From positions 1 to 32,379 of the forward strand of contig JACPCH010000214.1 of the NCBI GenBank assembly GCA_016179875.1: a stretch of DNA of 32,379 bases. The letters run 5' to 3'. Under the pieces are notes generated by a model. That model made no database searches. It had not been told where the DNA came from and saw nothing but the letters and a program-made list of their open reading frames with translations. The number at the start of each line of letters is the position of its first letter. Position 1 is the first letter of the stretch. Shown in pieces: positions 1 through 7,586 of the stretch. Both the position numbers and the translations under genes were made by a program. The DNA is from Candidatus Rokuibacteriota bacterium. Lineage in GTDB: Bacteria > Methylomirabilota > Methylomirabilia > Rokubacteriales > CSP1-6.

Positions 1-178
1 GCAGCACGTCCGCGACGAGGGCGGTGGCCGTCACGTGCGGGGTGTGCTGTGGCTCGCGGACGACCATCTCGCCGTCCACCAACTCGATCGGCTCGTCCTC
101 GCCGAGGACGCCGAGCTCCACGAGCCGGTCGTACTCCTTGCGGGTCCAGCGGCGCGTCCGGGTCGGAAGCGTGCTCAT
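1..178 (-). CDS. Uma2-family (DUF820) putative restriction-endonuclease-fold protein, N-terminal part
   Basis: Only the first 59 codons are in the window; the gene runs off the left edge. The ATG at 178-176 opens a protein beginning MSTLPTRTRRWTRKEYDRL, followed by a segment ending IELVDGEMV. The RWTxxEYxxL and ELVDGE segments are the usual N-terminus of Uma2/DUF820 proteins, which have a PD-(D/E)XK nuclease-like fold and no settled function. The catalytic core would lie outside the window. The ATG sits six bases after a -10-like TAGACT, so the mRNA may be leaderless. The gene is separated from the upstream housekeeping operon by a GC-rich hairpin. It is not in the ORF track because it has no stop in the window. 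Family assignment is fairly sure; function is unknown. Confidence 0.7.
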   Translation of the reverse strand, partial: MSTLPTRTRRWTRKEYDRLVELGVLGEDEPIELVDGEMVVREPQHTPHVTATALVADVL

Positions 179-184
179 GCGCGC

Positions 185-213
185 AGTCTAGGGAACGGCC
201 GGACCGGGGTCAA
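185..213 (-). promoter_or_regulatory. Predicted promoter of the Uma2 gene (leaderless geometry)
   Basis: On the minus strand TTGACC (213-208) is followed after 17 bases by TAGACT (190-185), then six bases (GCGCGC), then the ATG of the Uma2 gene. This is a 5/6 match to the -35 box and a 4/6 match to the -10 box. A start point about seven bases after the -10 box would fall on the ATG itself, which predicts a leaderless mRNA. No Shine-Dalgarno sequence is visible. Confidence 0.5.
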
Positions 214-237
214 TGTCACCTGGCGGATACAGCGGGT

Positions 238-255
238 CCGCGCCCGATGGCGCGG
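238..255 (-). terminator. GC-rich hairpin after rpe, possible operon terminator
   Basis: A perfect 7-bp stem, CCGCGCC paired with GGCGCGG around a 4-nt loop, lies 5 bp beyond the rpe stop codon and before the promoter of the next gene. There is no downstream T-run, so a classical intrinsic terminator is not shown. Its position at the end of a ten-gene operon makes a termination or mRNA 3'-end-stabilising role plausible. Confidence 0.4.
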
Positions 256-260
256 TGGGG

Positions 261-911
261 TCACGCCGCGGCCGCGCGCCGCAGCGCGCGGACCGCCTCG
301 GCGGGGTCGGCGGCGCCGAAGATCGCCGAGCCGGCGACGAGCGTGGTGGCGCCGTCCTCCACCAGCGATCGCGCCAGATCCGCCTTCACGCCACCGTCCA
401 CCGAGACCTCCACCGGCCGCGCCCCGAGCAGCGCGCGGACCTCGCGGATCTTCCGGTGGGCGCCCGGGATGAACGACTGGCCGCCGAAGCCCGGGTTCAC
501 GGACATGACCAGCACGAGGTCGAGGTCGTCCAGCACGTACTCGAGCGCGCTCGGGGGCGTGGACGGGTTCAGCGCGACGCCGGCCCGGGCGCCGAGCTCG
601 CGGATCTGGGCGAGCGTGCGCGCGAGGTGCGGGCACGCCTCGGCGTGGACGGTGACCATGTCGCTGCCGGCGGCGACGAACTCGGGGATGTAGCGCTCGG
701 GCTCGACGATCATCAGGTGCACGTCGAGCGGCAGGCGCGTGCGCTTGCGGAGCGCGGCGACGACGACGGGGCCGACGGTGAGGTTCGGCACGAACCGGCC
801 GTCCATCACGTCGACGTGGAGCTGGTCGGCCCCGCCCGCCTCGACCCGCGCGACGTCCTGGCCGAGCGCGGCGAAGTCGGCGGAGAGGATCGAGGGCGCG
901 ATCCGGATCAC
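261..911 (-). CDS. rpe: Ribulose-phosphate 3-epimerase
   Basis: A full-length 216-residue TIM-barrel epimerase that interconverts ribulose 5-phosphate and xylulose 5-phosphate in the pentose phosphate pathway. The N-terminus IAPSILSADF is the family signature. Metal-ligand and catalytic residues are visible at H32 and D34 (LHVDVMDG) and H65 (DVHLMI), with another Asp in the VDGGV segment. The NPGFGGQ phosphate loop and the final AGSAIF segment are also intact. Translation starts at GTG (911-909), 21 bp after the rsmB stop. It is the last gene of the yicC-rpe operon and is followed by the hairpin at 238-255. Nothing about the protein is odd. Confidence 0.97.
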   Translation of the reverse strand: MIRIAPSILSADFAALGQDVARVEAGGADQLHVDVMDGRFVPNLTVGPVVVAALRKRTRLPLDVHLMIVEPERYIPEFVAAGSDMVTVHAEACPHLARTLAQIRELGARAGVALNPSTPPSALEYVLDDLDLVLVMSVNPGFGGQSFIPGAHRKIREVRALLGARPVEVSVDGGVKADLARSLVEDGATTLVAGSAIFGAADPAEAVRALRRAAAA

Positions 912-932
912 GCTCCCGTTATACCGCGAAAG

Positions 933-2219
933 CTACGCGCGGCGGAAGCGAACCGCCGTGAACCCGTCGGTGCCGTGGCGGTGGGGCAGGCACCGGAGCG
1001 TGCCGTCGGCCTCGAGCGGGAAGGGGAACGCCGCCGGCGGGTCGGGGCGGAAGTCGGGATGGGCCGCCCGGAACGCTTCCGTGACCGCCTCGTTCTCCTC
1101 GGGCTCGAGCGAGCACGTCGCGTAGACGAGCCGGCCGCCCGGCTTGACCATGGCCGCCCCGGCGGCCAGGAGCCCGCGCTGGCGCTCGGCGCCGGCGGCG
1201 AGGTCGCCGGGCTGGCGGCGCCACTTCACGTCGGGGTTGCGGCGGAGCACGCCGAGGTTCGAGCACGGCGCGTCCGCGCTGCCCTCGAGCGTCTCGACGA
1301 TGCCGGCGCCCAGCCGCGCGGCGGCCTCGCGAACCCGGGCGAGCCGCATCGGGTGCGGATCGAAGGCGAGCACCCGCCCGCGGTTGTCCAGAAGCTGGGC
1401 GAGGTGCGTCGTCTTCGTGCCCGGGGCGGCGCAGACGTCGGCGACGGTGTCGCCGGGCCGCGGCTCGAGCAGCCGCGCCACCAGCATGGACGCCTCGTCC
1501 TGGACGGCGAACGCGCCTTCGGCGAAGGCGCGCCAGGCCGCGGGCGCGCCGCTCCCGCCCACCACGAGCCCCTCCGGCGCCCAGCGGGTCGGCCGGGGGG
1601 CGAGGCCCTCCTCGGCGGCGAGGCGGGCGGCGAGGGCCTCGCGCGAGACGCGCAGCGTGTTGGCGCGGAGCGTGAGCGGCGGCCGCTCGTTCATCGCCCG
1701 CATGAGCGCCTCGGCCTCGTCCTGCCCGTAGCGGGCGACCCAGCGCGCGGCGAGCCAGGTCGGGAACGAGCAGCGCGTGGCGAGCGCGTCCAGCGGATCG
1801 CGCGGCGGCGCCGGCTCCCGCTCGGCCGCGCCGCGCCGGGCGAACGCGCGCAGGACCGCGTTGACGAACCCGGCGACGCCCGGCTTGCCGCGCGCCAGCG
1901 TGACGGCGTCGTCCACCGCGGCGAACGGCGGCACGCGCTCGAGGAACGCGAGCTGGTAGGCCGTCATCCGGAGGATCGCCAGCACGGGCGCGTCGAGCGC
2001 GTCGAGGCGCCGCTTCGAGTGCGGCGCCAGGATCCAGTCGAGGTAGCGCTGCCAGCGGAGCGTGCCGTACACCAGCTCGGTGGCGAGCGCGGCGTCGCGC
2101 GGCGGGAGCGGGCGCGCGGCGAGCGCGGCGTCGAGGGCGAGGTCGGCGAAGGCGGCGTCGGCCGCCACGCGCGTGAGCACGTGGGCCGCGACCGCGCGCG
2201 CGGCCGACGCGCGCTTCAC
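933..2219 (-). CDS. rsmB: 16S rRNA m5C967 methyltransferase RsmB (Sun/Fmu), with an apparent internal deletion
   Basis: 428 residues. An N-terminal NusB-like RNA-binding domain (about 1-140) is followed by a SAM-dependent RNA m5C methyltransferase domain. Visible motifs are the SAM loop DVCAAPGTKTTHL, the motif IV DAPCSNLGVLRR carrying the release cysteine, and the motif VI YATCSLEPEENE carrying the nucleophilic cysteine. The GTG start (2219-2217) overlaps the fmt stop in a GTGA junction; the ORF track joins it in frame to unrelated upstream sequence. The stretch between RLGAG and DAPCS is about 11 residues, whereas the E. coli protein has about 27. The motif III Asp segment and the beta strand before DAPC appear to be missing, in frame. 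Identity is certain; activity is doubtful if the deletion is real. Confidence 0.92.
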   Translation of the reverse strand: MKRASAARAVAAHVLTRVAADAAFADLALDAALAARPLPPRDAALATELVYGTLRWQRYLDWILAPHSKRRLDALDAPVLAILRMTAYQLAFLERVPPFAAVDDAVTLARGKPGVAGFVNAVLRAFARRGAAEREPAPPRDPLDALATRCSFPTWLAARWVARYGQDEAEALMRAMNERPPLTLRANTLRVSREALAARLAAEEGLAPRPTRWAPEGLVVGGSGAPAAWRAFAEGAFAVQDEASMLVARLLEPRPGDTVADVCAAPGTKTTHLAQLLDNRGRVLAFDPHPMRLARVREAAARLGAGIVETLEGSADAPCSNLGVLRRNPDVKWRRQPGDLAAGAERQRGLLAAGAAMVKPGGRLVYATCSLEPEENEAVTEAFRAAHPDFRPDPPAAFPFPLEADGTLRCLPHRHGTDGFTAVRFRRA

Positions 2220-3136
2220 GGCGTCCGGAAGACGGCGCCGGGCGCGAGGCGCGCGCCGCGCAGATAATCGGCCCACGGCATCGCGCGGCGGTTCTCCGGC
2301 TGCACCTCGGTCGGCAGGAGCGCGCCCGCGCCCGTCGCGACGGCGAGGCTCCCGGCGTGGGCGACGAGCGTCCCGGGCGCGATCCCGCTCGGGCCGGGCA
2401 CGGCGGCGGCGCGCCAGATCGTGAGCGCGCCCGCCGGGGCCAGCGCGAGCCCGCCCGGCCACGGATTGCAGCCGCGCACCCGGTTCGCCAGCTCGCGCGC
2501 GGGCCGGCGCCAGTCGAGGTGGCCGTCGGCCTTCTTGAGCCGGGGCGCCGCCGTCGCCTCCTCGTGGCGCTGGGGCGTGGAGGTGAGCGCGGGCAGGCGC
2601 GCGAGCGTGTCGGTCAGCACCTCGGCGCCGAGCCCGGCCAGGCGCGCCGCCAGCTCGCCCGCGGTCTCGTCGGCGCCGATCGGCGTGGACGCGGCGAGGA
2701 GGATCGGCCCCGTGTCCATGCCCTCGTCCATCTGGAACGTGGTGACGCCGGTCATGGTCTCGCCGCGGATGAGCGCCCACTGGATGGGCGCGGCGCCCCG
2801 GTAGCGCGGCAGGAGCGAGCCGTGGACGTTGATCGAGCCGCGCGCCGGCGCGTCGAGCACGGCCCGCGGCAGGATCTGGCCGAAGGCGACGACGACGGCG
2901 ACGTCGGCGCCGAGCGCCCGCAGCCGCTCGGGCCACTCCGGGTCGCGCAGGCGCGCGGGCTGGAGCACGCTCACGCCCGCGGCGCGCGCACGGACCTTGA
3001 CCGGCGGCGGCTGGAGCCGCTGGCCGCGGTGGGCGGGCCGGTCGGGCTGCGTGACGACGGCGACGACCTCGTGCCGGGCCAGCACCGCCTCGAGCGTCGG
3101 CAGCGCGAACCCGGGGGTGCCGTAGAAGAGGACCTT
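2216..3136 (-). CDS. fmt: Methionyl-tRNA formyltransferase, start codon not canonical
   Basis: Formylates initiator Met-tRNA using 10-formyl-THF. The ORF track begins at GTG 3085, but the reading frame continues upstream through KVLFYGTPGFALP, the conserved N-terminal strand and GTP loop of the family. About 306 residues is the normal Fmt length. The catalytic core INVHGSLLPRYRGAAPI and the MDEGMDTGPIL segment are intact, and the C-terminal tRNA-binding domain is present. No ATG, GTG or TTG exists in this frame between the def stop and the conserved block: the codons read TTT AAG GTC. I therefore give the start as the first conserved codon (3136), overlapping the def stop by 2 bp. A lost G (TTTGAAG to TTTAAG) would restore a TTG start overlapping a TGA stop of def. 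The pairing with def is standard. Confidence 0.9.
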   Translation of the reverse strand, partial: KVLFYGTPGFALPTLEAVLARHEVVAVVTQPDRPAHRGQRLQPPPVKVRARAAGVSVLQPARLRDPEWPERLRALGADVAVVVAFGQILPRAVLDAPARGSINVHGSLLPRYRGAAPIQWALIRGETMTGVTTFQMDEGMDTGPILLAASTPIGADETAGELAARLAGLGAEVLTDTLARLPALTSTPQRHEEATAAPRLKKADGHLDWRRPARELANRVRGCNPWPGGLALAPAGALTIWRAAAVPGPSGIAPGTLVAHAGSLAVATGAGALLPTEVQPENRRAMPWADYLRGARLAPGAVFRTP

Positions 3137-3659
3137 AAAGCGCGAAGGCGTGGCGGGGGGCGTCCTCGCGGAGACCTTCTTTCTTGATCTTCCGCTTGAT
3201 GCGGTCGCGCGTCACCGGGTCGAGGCGGTCGATGAAGAGCACGCCGTCGAGGTGGTCCATCTCGTGCTGGAGCACCCGCGCGCGCAGGTCGCGGGCCCGG
3301 ATCCGCACGGGGCCGCCGTCGGCGCCCGCGGCCTCGACGTCGACCCACTCGGCGCGCGCGACGGGCGCGAACACGCCGGGGATCGAGAGGCACCCCTCCT
3401 CCGCCGTCACCTGGCCGCCCTGGGCGATGATCACCGGGTTGACGAGCGCCTGGACGCCGCGGCCCGCCTCGTCGCCGACGACGACCAGGCGCAGCGAGAC
3501 ACCGACCTGCGGGGCGGCGAGGCCGATCCCGACCTCGTCGTACATCGTCTCGGTCATGTCCTCGATCAGCGTCCGGACCTCCGGGGTGACCTCGCCGACG
3601 GGCAGCGCCCGCCGCCGCAGCACCGGATCGCCGTATTTTCTGACTCTCAGAACCGCCAT
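3135..3659 (-). CDS. def: Peptide deformylase
   Basis: 174 residues, typical for a bacterial peptide deformylase, which removes the formyl group from nascent N-terminal methionine. All three catalytic motifs are present: GIGLAAPQVG (44-53), EEGCLS with the metal-binding C90, and QHEMDHLDG with H132, E133 and H136. The ATG at 3659 lies inside the end of priA (13-bp overlap). The ORF track merges it with a long frame shadowing priA; the start was chosen because MAVLRVRKYGDPVLR is the family N-terminus. The stop TAA touches the beginning of fmt, with which it acts in translation initiation and maturation. Confidence 0.97.
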   Translation of the reverse strand: MAVLRVRKYGDPVLRRRALPVGEVTPEVRTLIEDMTETMYDEVGIGLAAPQVGVSLRLVVVGDEAGRGVQALVNPVIIAQGGQVTAEEGCLSIPGVFAPVARAEWVDVEAAGADGGPVRIRARDLRARVLQHEMDHLDGVLFIDRLDPVTRDRIKRKIKKEGLREDAPRHAFAL

Positions 3660-5449
3660 TCGACCGGGTCCACCTCCACGTCCATGATACCGCGGCTCCG
3701 CCCGCGCCCCGCACGAAGCTCGGCGAGCGCGTCGCCGAGGAGCCGCGGCAGCTCGGCGCCGCCCTTCACCACGAAGCGAAGCGCGCGGCCCTTGCGGTCG
3801 GCGGCCGGCGGGTAGACGGTGAGCCCCGTCACGCCGGCGAGCGCCGCGCCGACGGCCCGGGCGAGCCGCCCGGGCGCGTCCCCGGTCCCGGAGAGCGTGA
3901 CGACGGCGAGCCGGCGGAACGGCGGGTAGCCGAGCTCGGCGCGGAACTTGAGCTCGCGCTGGTAGAACGCGGCGAGGTCGTTCGCGCGCAGGGCCTCGAA
4001 CACGTAGTGCGCGGGATTCTGCGACTGCACGATCAGGGCCCCGTCCGGCCTGACGCGCTCGGCCGCCGCCCACAGGAGCCCGAGCGCGCGCTCGCCCGCC
4101 CGGAAGTCGGGCAGGCGCAGGAGCTGGTCCGGCGAGACGAACGCCGCCAGGCCGAGCGACGCCGGGCCGAAGAGCCTGAGCGCGCCCCGGGTGCCGACGA
4201 CGACGTCGGCCGCTGCGGCGGCGGCGCGCTGGGCCTCGCCGCGCGCGCCGCGGACCGCGTCGGGGTCGTAGCGCGCCACGCGCGCGTCGGGGAACCGGCG
4301 GCGCACGGCGTGCTCCACGCGCTCGGCGCCCCAGCCGAACGGCGACAGGCGCCGGCCCCGGCACGCCGGACACGTGTCGGGCAGCGGGACCGGCGCGGCG
4401 CAGAGCCGGCAGACGAGCGCCGCGGCCGTGCGCGAGTAGGCGAGGCCGATCGCGCACTCCGGGCAGCGGAGCATCTCGCCGCACTCGTCGCACGCGAGCG
4501 ACGAGGTGAGCCGGCTCACGCCGAGGAACGCGCGGCGGCCCGCGGCGAGCGTCTCGCGCAGCGCCCGCGCGACGGGCGGCGTGAGCGGCTCGCGCCGGAG
4601 GATGCCGCGGGTGTCGGCCACGCTCACCGCGGGCCAGGGGCCGGGCGGCGCCGCCTCGGCCCGCGCCAGGCCGCTGTCGGCCCGCCACCACATCTCCACC
4701 GAGGGCGTGGCGGAGGTCAGCACGAGTGTCAGGCCTTCGCGCCGCGAGCGCTCGAGGGCGACGTCGCGCGAGTGCAGGCGCGGCGGCCCCGGCGGCTTGT
4801 GGGCGGCCTCGTGCTCGTCGAGGAGGACGACGGTCGCGGGCGGCGCGAGCGGCGCCAGCAGGGCGGAGCGCGTCCCGGTCGCCAGGCGCGCCGACCCGTC
4901 GGCGAGGGCGCGCCACGCGGCGGCGCGCTCGGCGTCCGCGGCGCCGGAGTCGAGCCGCACGACGCGGCCGAGCTTCGCGAGCCGCTGCGCCCAGCGCGCC
5001 GAGGTCTCCACGTCCGCCGCGATGACGAGCCCCGCGCCCGTCGCCCCCTCGAGCCGCTCCAGCACGCGCTTTTCCCGTCCGGCGCCGATCAGCAGCTCGG
5101 GCTTCCGGCTCACCGCGGGCGCGCCCGCCGGCGCCGCGCCGCCGCCCGGGCCGACCGGCGGGGGCAGGAGGGCGGCGCAGGTGGAGCCGACGGTGGACAG
5201 GGACTCGCTCGCGATCCATCCGACGAGGTCGAGCTGCGCCGCCGAGAGGACCGGCGCGGCGTCGGCCAGCCGCGCGATCGGCTTCAGCCCCGCCTCGGCG
5301 CCCTCGCGCAGGGCCAGCACGATCCCGACGCGCGCGGCGCCGTGGAGCGGGGCGACCACGCGCTGGCCCGGGGCGAGCGTCGCGCCCTCGGGCACGCGGT
5401 AGGAGAAGGGGTGGGCGACCGGGGCGTCGAACGCGACGTCCGCGATCAT
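3647..5449 (-). CDS. priA: PriA-like primosomal protein N' lacking helicase motifs
   Basis: 600 residues against about 730 for E. coli PriA. The N-terminal 3'-DNA-end-binding domain (SYRVPEGATLAPGQRV), the eight-cysteine zinc-binding region (CDECGEMLRCPEC, then CRLC and CPAC) and the C-terminal domain (ELKFRAELGYPPF) are recognisable. The ATPase motifs are not. Where GVTGSGKTEVY is expected there is IGAGREKRVLERL with no Walker A. The DEEH box reads DEHE, GTQM reads GTRG, and the QVAGRAGR arginine-finger motif reads LWAAAERV. The protein should therefore not hydrolyse ATP. Actinobacterial PriA homologues have also lost helicase motifs. It probably keeps a structural role in replication restart. 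The ATG is 1 bp after the udg stop. Confidence 0.9.
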   Translation of the reverse strand: MIADVAFDAPVAHPFSYRVPEGATLAPGQRVVAPLHGAARVGIVLALREGAEAGLKPIARLADAAPVLSAAQLDLVGWIASESLSTVGSTCAALLPPPVGPGGGAAPAGAPAVSRKPELLIGAGREKRVLERLEGATGAGLVIAADVETSARWAQRLAKLGRVVRLDSGAADAERAAAWRALADGSARLATGTRSALLAPLAPPATVVLLDEHEAAHKPPGPPRLHSRDVALERSRREGLTLVLTSATPSVEMWWRADSGLARAEAAPPGPWPAVSVADTRGILRREPLTPPVARALRETLAAGRRAFLGVSRLTSSLACDECGEMLRCPECAIGLAYSRTAAALVCRLCAAPVPLPDTCPACRGRRLSPFGWGAERVEHAVRRRFPDARVARYDPDAVRGARGEAQRAAAAAADVVVGTRGALRLFGPASLGLAAFVSPDQLLRLPDFRAGERALGLLWAAAERVRPDGALIVQSQNPAHYVFEALRANDLAAFYQRELKFRAELGYPPFRRLAVVTLSGTGDAPGRLARAVGAALAGVTGLTVYPPAADRKGRALRFVVKGGAELPRLLGDALAELRAGRGRSRGIMDVEVDPVEWRF

Positions 5450-5450
5450 G

Positions 5451-6149
5451 TTACCGGGTCCGGCGCTTGTCGTACTCCCGTCGCGCGAGCTGGAGGTCCT
5501 CCCACGCCATGCGCTTGTATTCCTCGCCGGGGTTGCGGAGGAGGAACGCCGGATGGAAGGTCGGGATCAGCACCGCCGAGCCGTAGGGATGCACGCGCCC
5601 GCGCAGCTTGCCGATGGGCTCGCGCGTGTGCAGGAGCGCCTGCGTCGCGACGCTCCCGAGGGCGAGGATGACCTTGGGCTGGAGCGCCGCGAGTTGCGCG
5701 GCGAGCACGGGCGCGCAGGCCGCCAGCTCGTCGGGCTCGGGGTTGCGATTGGCTGGTGGGCGGCACTTGACGGTGTTGCTGATATAGACTTCGTCGCGCC
5801 GCAGCTCGACCTTGCGCGCCTCGAGCATCCGCGTGAGGAGCTGGCCCGCGCGGCCGACGAACGGCAGGCCCTGCGCGTCCTCGTCGGCGCCCGGCCCCTC
5901 GCCGATCACCACGAACTCGGCCCGCGGGTTGCCCGAGCCGAAGACGATCGTCGTGCGCCCGTCGCAGAGCTTGCACTTGCGGCAGCCCTGGAGCGCGCGC
6001 TCCTGGGCCGCCAGCGCCTCCTCCGGGCCGAGCAGGTAGTCGCCGCTCAGGGGGAGCGCGGCGACGCCGAGGTCGCGGTGGTGGCGCAGGGTGGCGCCGA
6101 GCGCGCCGAGCACGTCGGCGAGCGCCTCGCGCGGGTCGGCGCCCGGCAT
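5451..6149 (-). CDS. Family 4 uracil-DNA glycosylase ([4Fe-4S])
   Basis: 232 residues. It removes uracil from DNA to start base-excision repair. The core shows the iron-sulfur pair C56-x2-C59 (GCRKCKLC), the active-site loop [20 protein letters not shown] (83-102), the third and fourth cysteines in [11 protein letters not shown] and the CAPVL helix, and the second catalytic loop HPAFLLRNP. These define the thermostable family 4 (UDGa/TTUDGA) group rather than E. coli Ung. The ATG at 6149 lies 4 bp after the coaBC stop, and the stop is 1 bp before priA. The N-terminal 50 residues are a variable extension common in this family. Confidence 0.93.
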   Translation of the reverse strand: MPGADPREALADVLGALGATLRHHRDLGVAALPLSGDYLLGPEEALAAQERALQGCRKCKLCDGRTTIVFGSGNPRAEFVVIGEGPGADEDAQGLPFVGRAGQLLTRMLEARKVELRRDEVYISNTVKCRPPANRNPEPDELAACAPVLAAQLAALQPKVILALGSVATQALLHTREPIGKLRGRVHPYGSAVLIPTFHPAFLLRNPGEEYKRMAWEDLQLARREYDKRRTR

Positions 6150-6153
6150 GCGG

Positions 6154-7374
6154 CTAGGTGTGCGCCTTGCGGGCGGCGGCGCCGGCGCGGAGCGCCAGGA
6201 CGTGGCTCAGGATCGCGTCGGCCACCGCGGCCTTCGGCATCCGCGGCAGCGCGCGGGTGCCGCCCCAGCGGTCGAGCAGCAGCACCTCGTTGTCCTCGGC
6301 GTCGAAGCCGATGCCCTGCCGGCTCACGTCGTTCGCCACGAGCAGGTCGATGCCCTTGCTCTCGAGCTTGGCGCGGGCGTGGGCGGCCACGTCGTGGGTC
6401 TCGGCGGCGAAGCCCACGATGAAGGCGCCGGTGCGGCGGGCCGCCACCTCCGCGAGGATATCGGGGTTCGGCACCAGCTCGAGCGTGACCTCGCGCTTGC
6501 CCTTGAGCTTGGTCCCGGCCGGGTGCTTCGCGCGATAGTCGGCGACCGCCGCCGCCTTGACGACGAGGGTGGCCGACGGCAGGTGCTGGAGCACCGCCTC
6601 GCGCATCTCCTCAGCCGTCTGGACCGGGACGAAGACACAGCCGGGCGGAGGCGTGAGGGCCGTCGGGCCGGAGATCAGCGTCACCTGGGCGCCCCGGCGC
6701 AGCGCCGCCGTCGCGAGGCCGTAGCCCATCTTGCCCGAGGAGCGGTTGGAGATGTAGCGCACGGGGTCGATCGGCTCGCGCGTCGGGCCGGCGGTGACCA
6801 GGACGCGGTCGCCGGCCAGGTCGCGGGCCGGCGAGAGCGCCCGGTAGAGCGCCTCGACGATCCGCTCGACCTCGGGCAGACGCCCCTTGCCGGCGAGGCC
6901 GGAGGCGAGCGCGCCCTCCTCGGGCTCGAGCACGGTGACGCCGCGCGCGCGCAGCGTGGCGACGTTCGCCTGCACCGCCGGGTGCGCCCACATGCCGCCG
7001 TCCATGGCGGGGGCCATCAGCACGGCCCCGCGCGCGGCCAGCAGGAGCGTCGTCAGGGGGTCGTCGGCGATCCCGTGCGCCGCCTTGGCCAGGACGTTGG
7101 CGGTGGCGGGGGCGACGAGGACCGCGTGGCAGCGCTCGGCGAGGGCGACGTGCTCGACCGCCTCGGCGCTCTGCGGATCGAAGAGGTTGGTGAGGACCGG
7201 GCGGCCGGAGAGCGTCCGGAAGGTGAGCGGGCCCACGAACTCCCGCGCGTGCTCCGACAGGCACACGGTCACGGCGGCGCCGAGGCCCGTGAGCTCGCGC
7301 AGCAGGTACGCCGCCTTGTAAGCGGCGATCGAGCCCGTCACCCCCAGGATCAGCTCGCGGCCGGCGAGGCTCAT
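6154..7374 (-). CDS. coaBC: Bifunctional phosphopantothenoylcysteine synthetase/decarboxylase
   Basis: 406 residues, the usual length for the fused CoaBC (Dfp) enzyme of coenzyme A synthesis. The N-terminal flavoprotein half (about 1-185) decarboxylates phosphopantothenoylcysteine; it shows GVTGSIAAYKA, the active-site His segment EHVALAERCH and the VAPATANVLAK loop. The C-terminal half (about 188-390) ligates cysteine to phosphopantothenate using CTP; it shows TAGPTREPIDPVRYISNRSS and the LKGKR lysines. The family motif PxMNxxMW reads PAMDGGMW, with Asp in place of the Asn implicated in the decarboxylation step. The start ATG overlaps the rpoZ stop in an ATGA junction. Confidence 0.96.
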   Translation of the reverse strand: MSLAGRELILGVTGSIAAYKAAYLLRELTGLGAAVTVCLSEHAREFVGPLTFRTLSGRPVLTNLFDPQSAEAVEHVALAERCHAVLVAPATANVLAKAAHGIADDPLTTLLLAARGAVLMAPAMDGGMWAHPAVQANVATLRARGVTVLEPEEGALASGLAGKGRLPEVERIVEALYRALSPARDLAGDRVLVTAGPTREPIDPVRYISNRSSGKMGYGLATAALRRGAQVTLISGPTALTPPPGCVFVPVQTAEEMREAVLQHLPSATLVVKAAAVADYRAKHPAGTKLKGKREVTLELVPNPDILAEVAARRTGAFIVGFAAETHDVAAHARAKLESKGIDLLVANDVSRQGIGFDAEDNEVLLLDRWGGTRALPRMPKAAVADAILSHVLALRAGAAARKAHT

Positions 7375-7586
7375 GGCTTGGCCGTGTCGCCCTCTTCCTT
7401 CACGCGGTACTCGACCTTGGCCGCCGCGATCTCCTCCAGCGCGCCGCTGGTCGGCTTCTTGTGCCGGCTCTCCACGCGCGGCGGCGCGCCGCGGTTCAGC
7501 TGCCGCGCCCGCTTGGCCGCCAGCACCACCAGCAGGTAGCGGTTCGACACCTTGTTGAGCGAGCTCTCCAGGGAAGGGAATGCCAT
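7371..7586 (-). CDS. rpoZ: RNA polymerase omega subunit
   Basis: 71 residues. The segment SNRYLLVVLAAKRARQLNRG is the omega core helix motif that clamps the beta-prime C-terminus. The C-terminal tail (TSGALEEIAAAKVEYRV) matches the usual location of the second conserved helix. The ATG (7586-7584) shares one base with the gmk stop (TGATG), and the stop overlaps coaBC. The gmk-rpoZ pairing is widespread in bacteria and supports the call. The ORF track shows it only as the tail of a longer spurious frame. Confidence 0.95.
   Translation of the reverse strand: MAFPSLESSLNKVSNRYLLVVLAAKRARQLNRGAPPRVESRHKKPTSGALEEIAAAKVEYRVKEEGDTAKP

Noticed and set aside
213-2267. 684-residue plus-strand frame over rpe and rsmB
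   Set aside because: Antisense shadow of two well-supported minus-strand genes, again Arg/Glu-rich without motifs.
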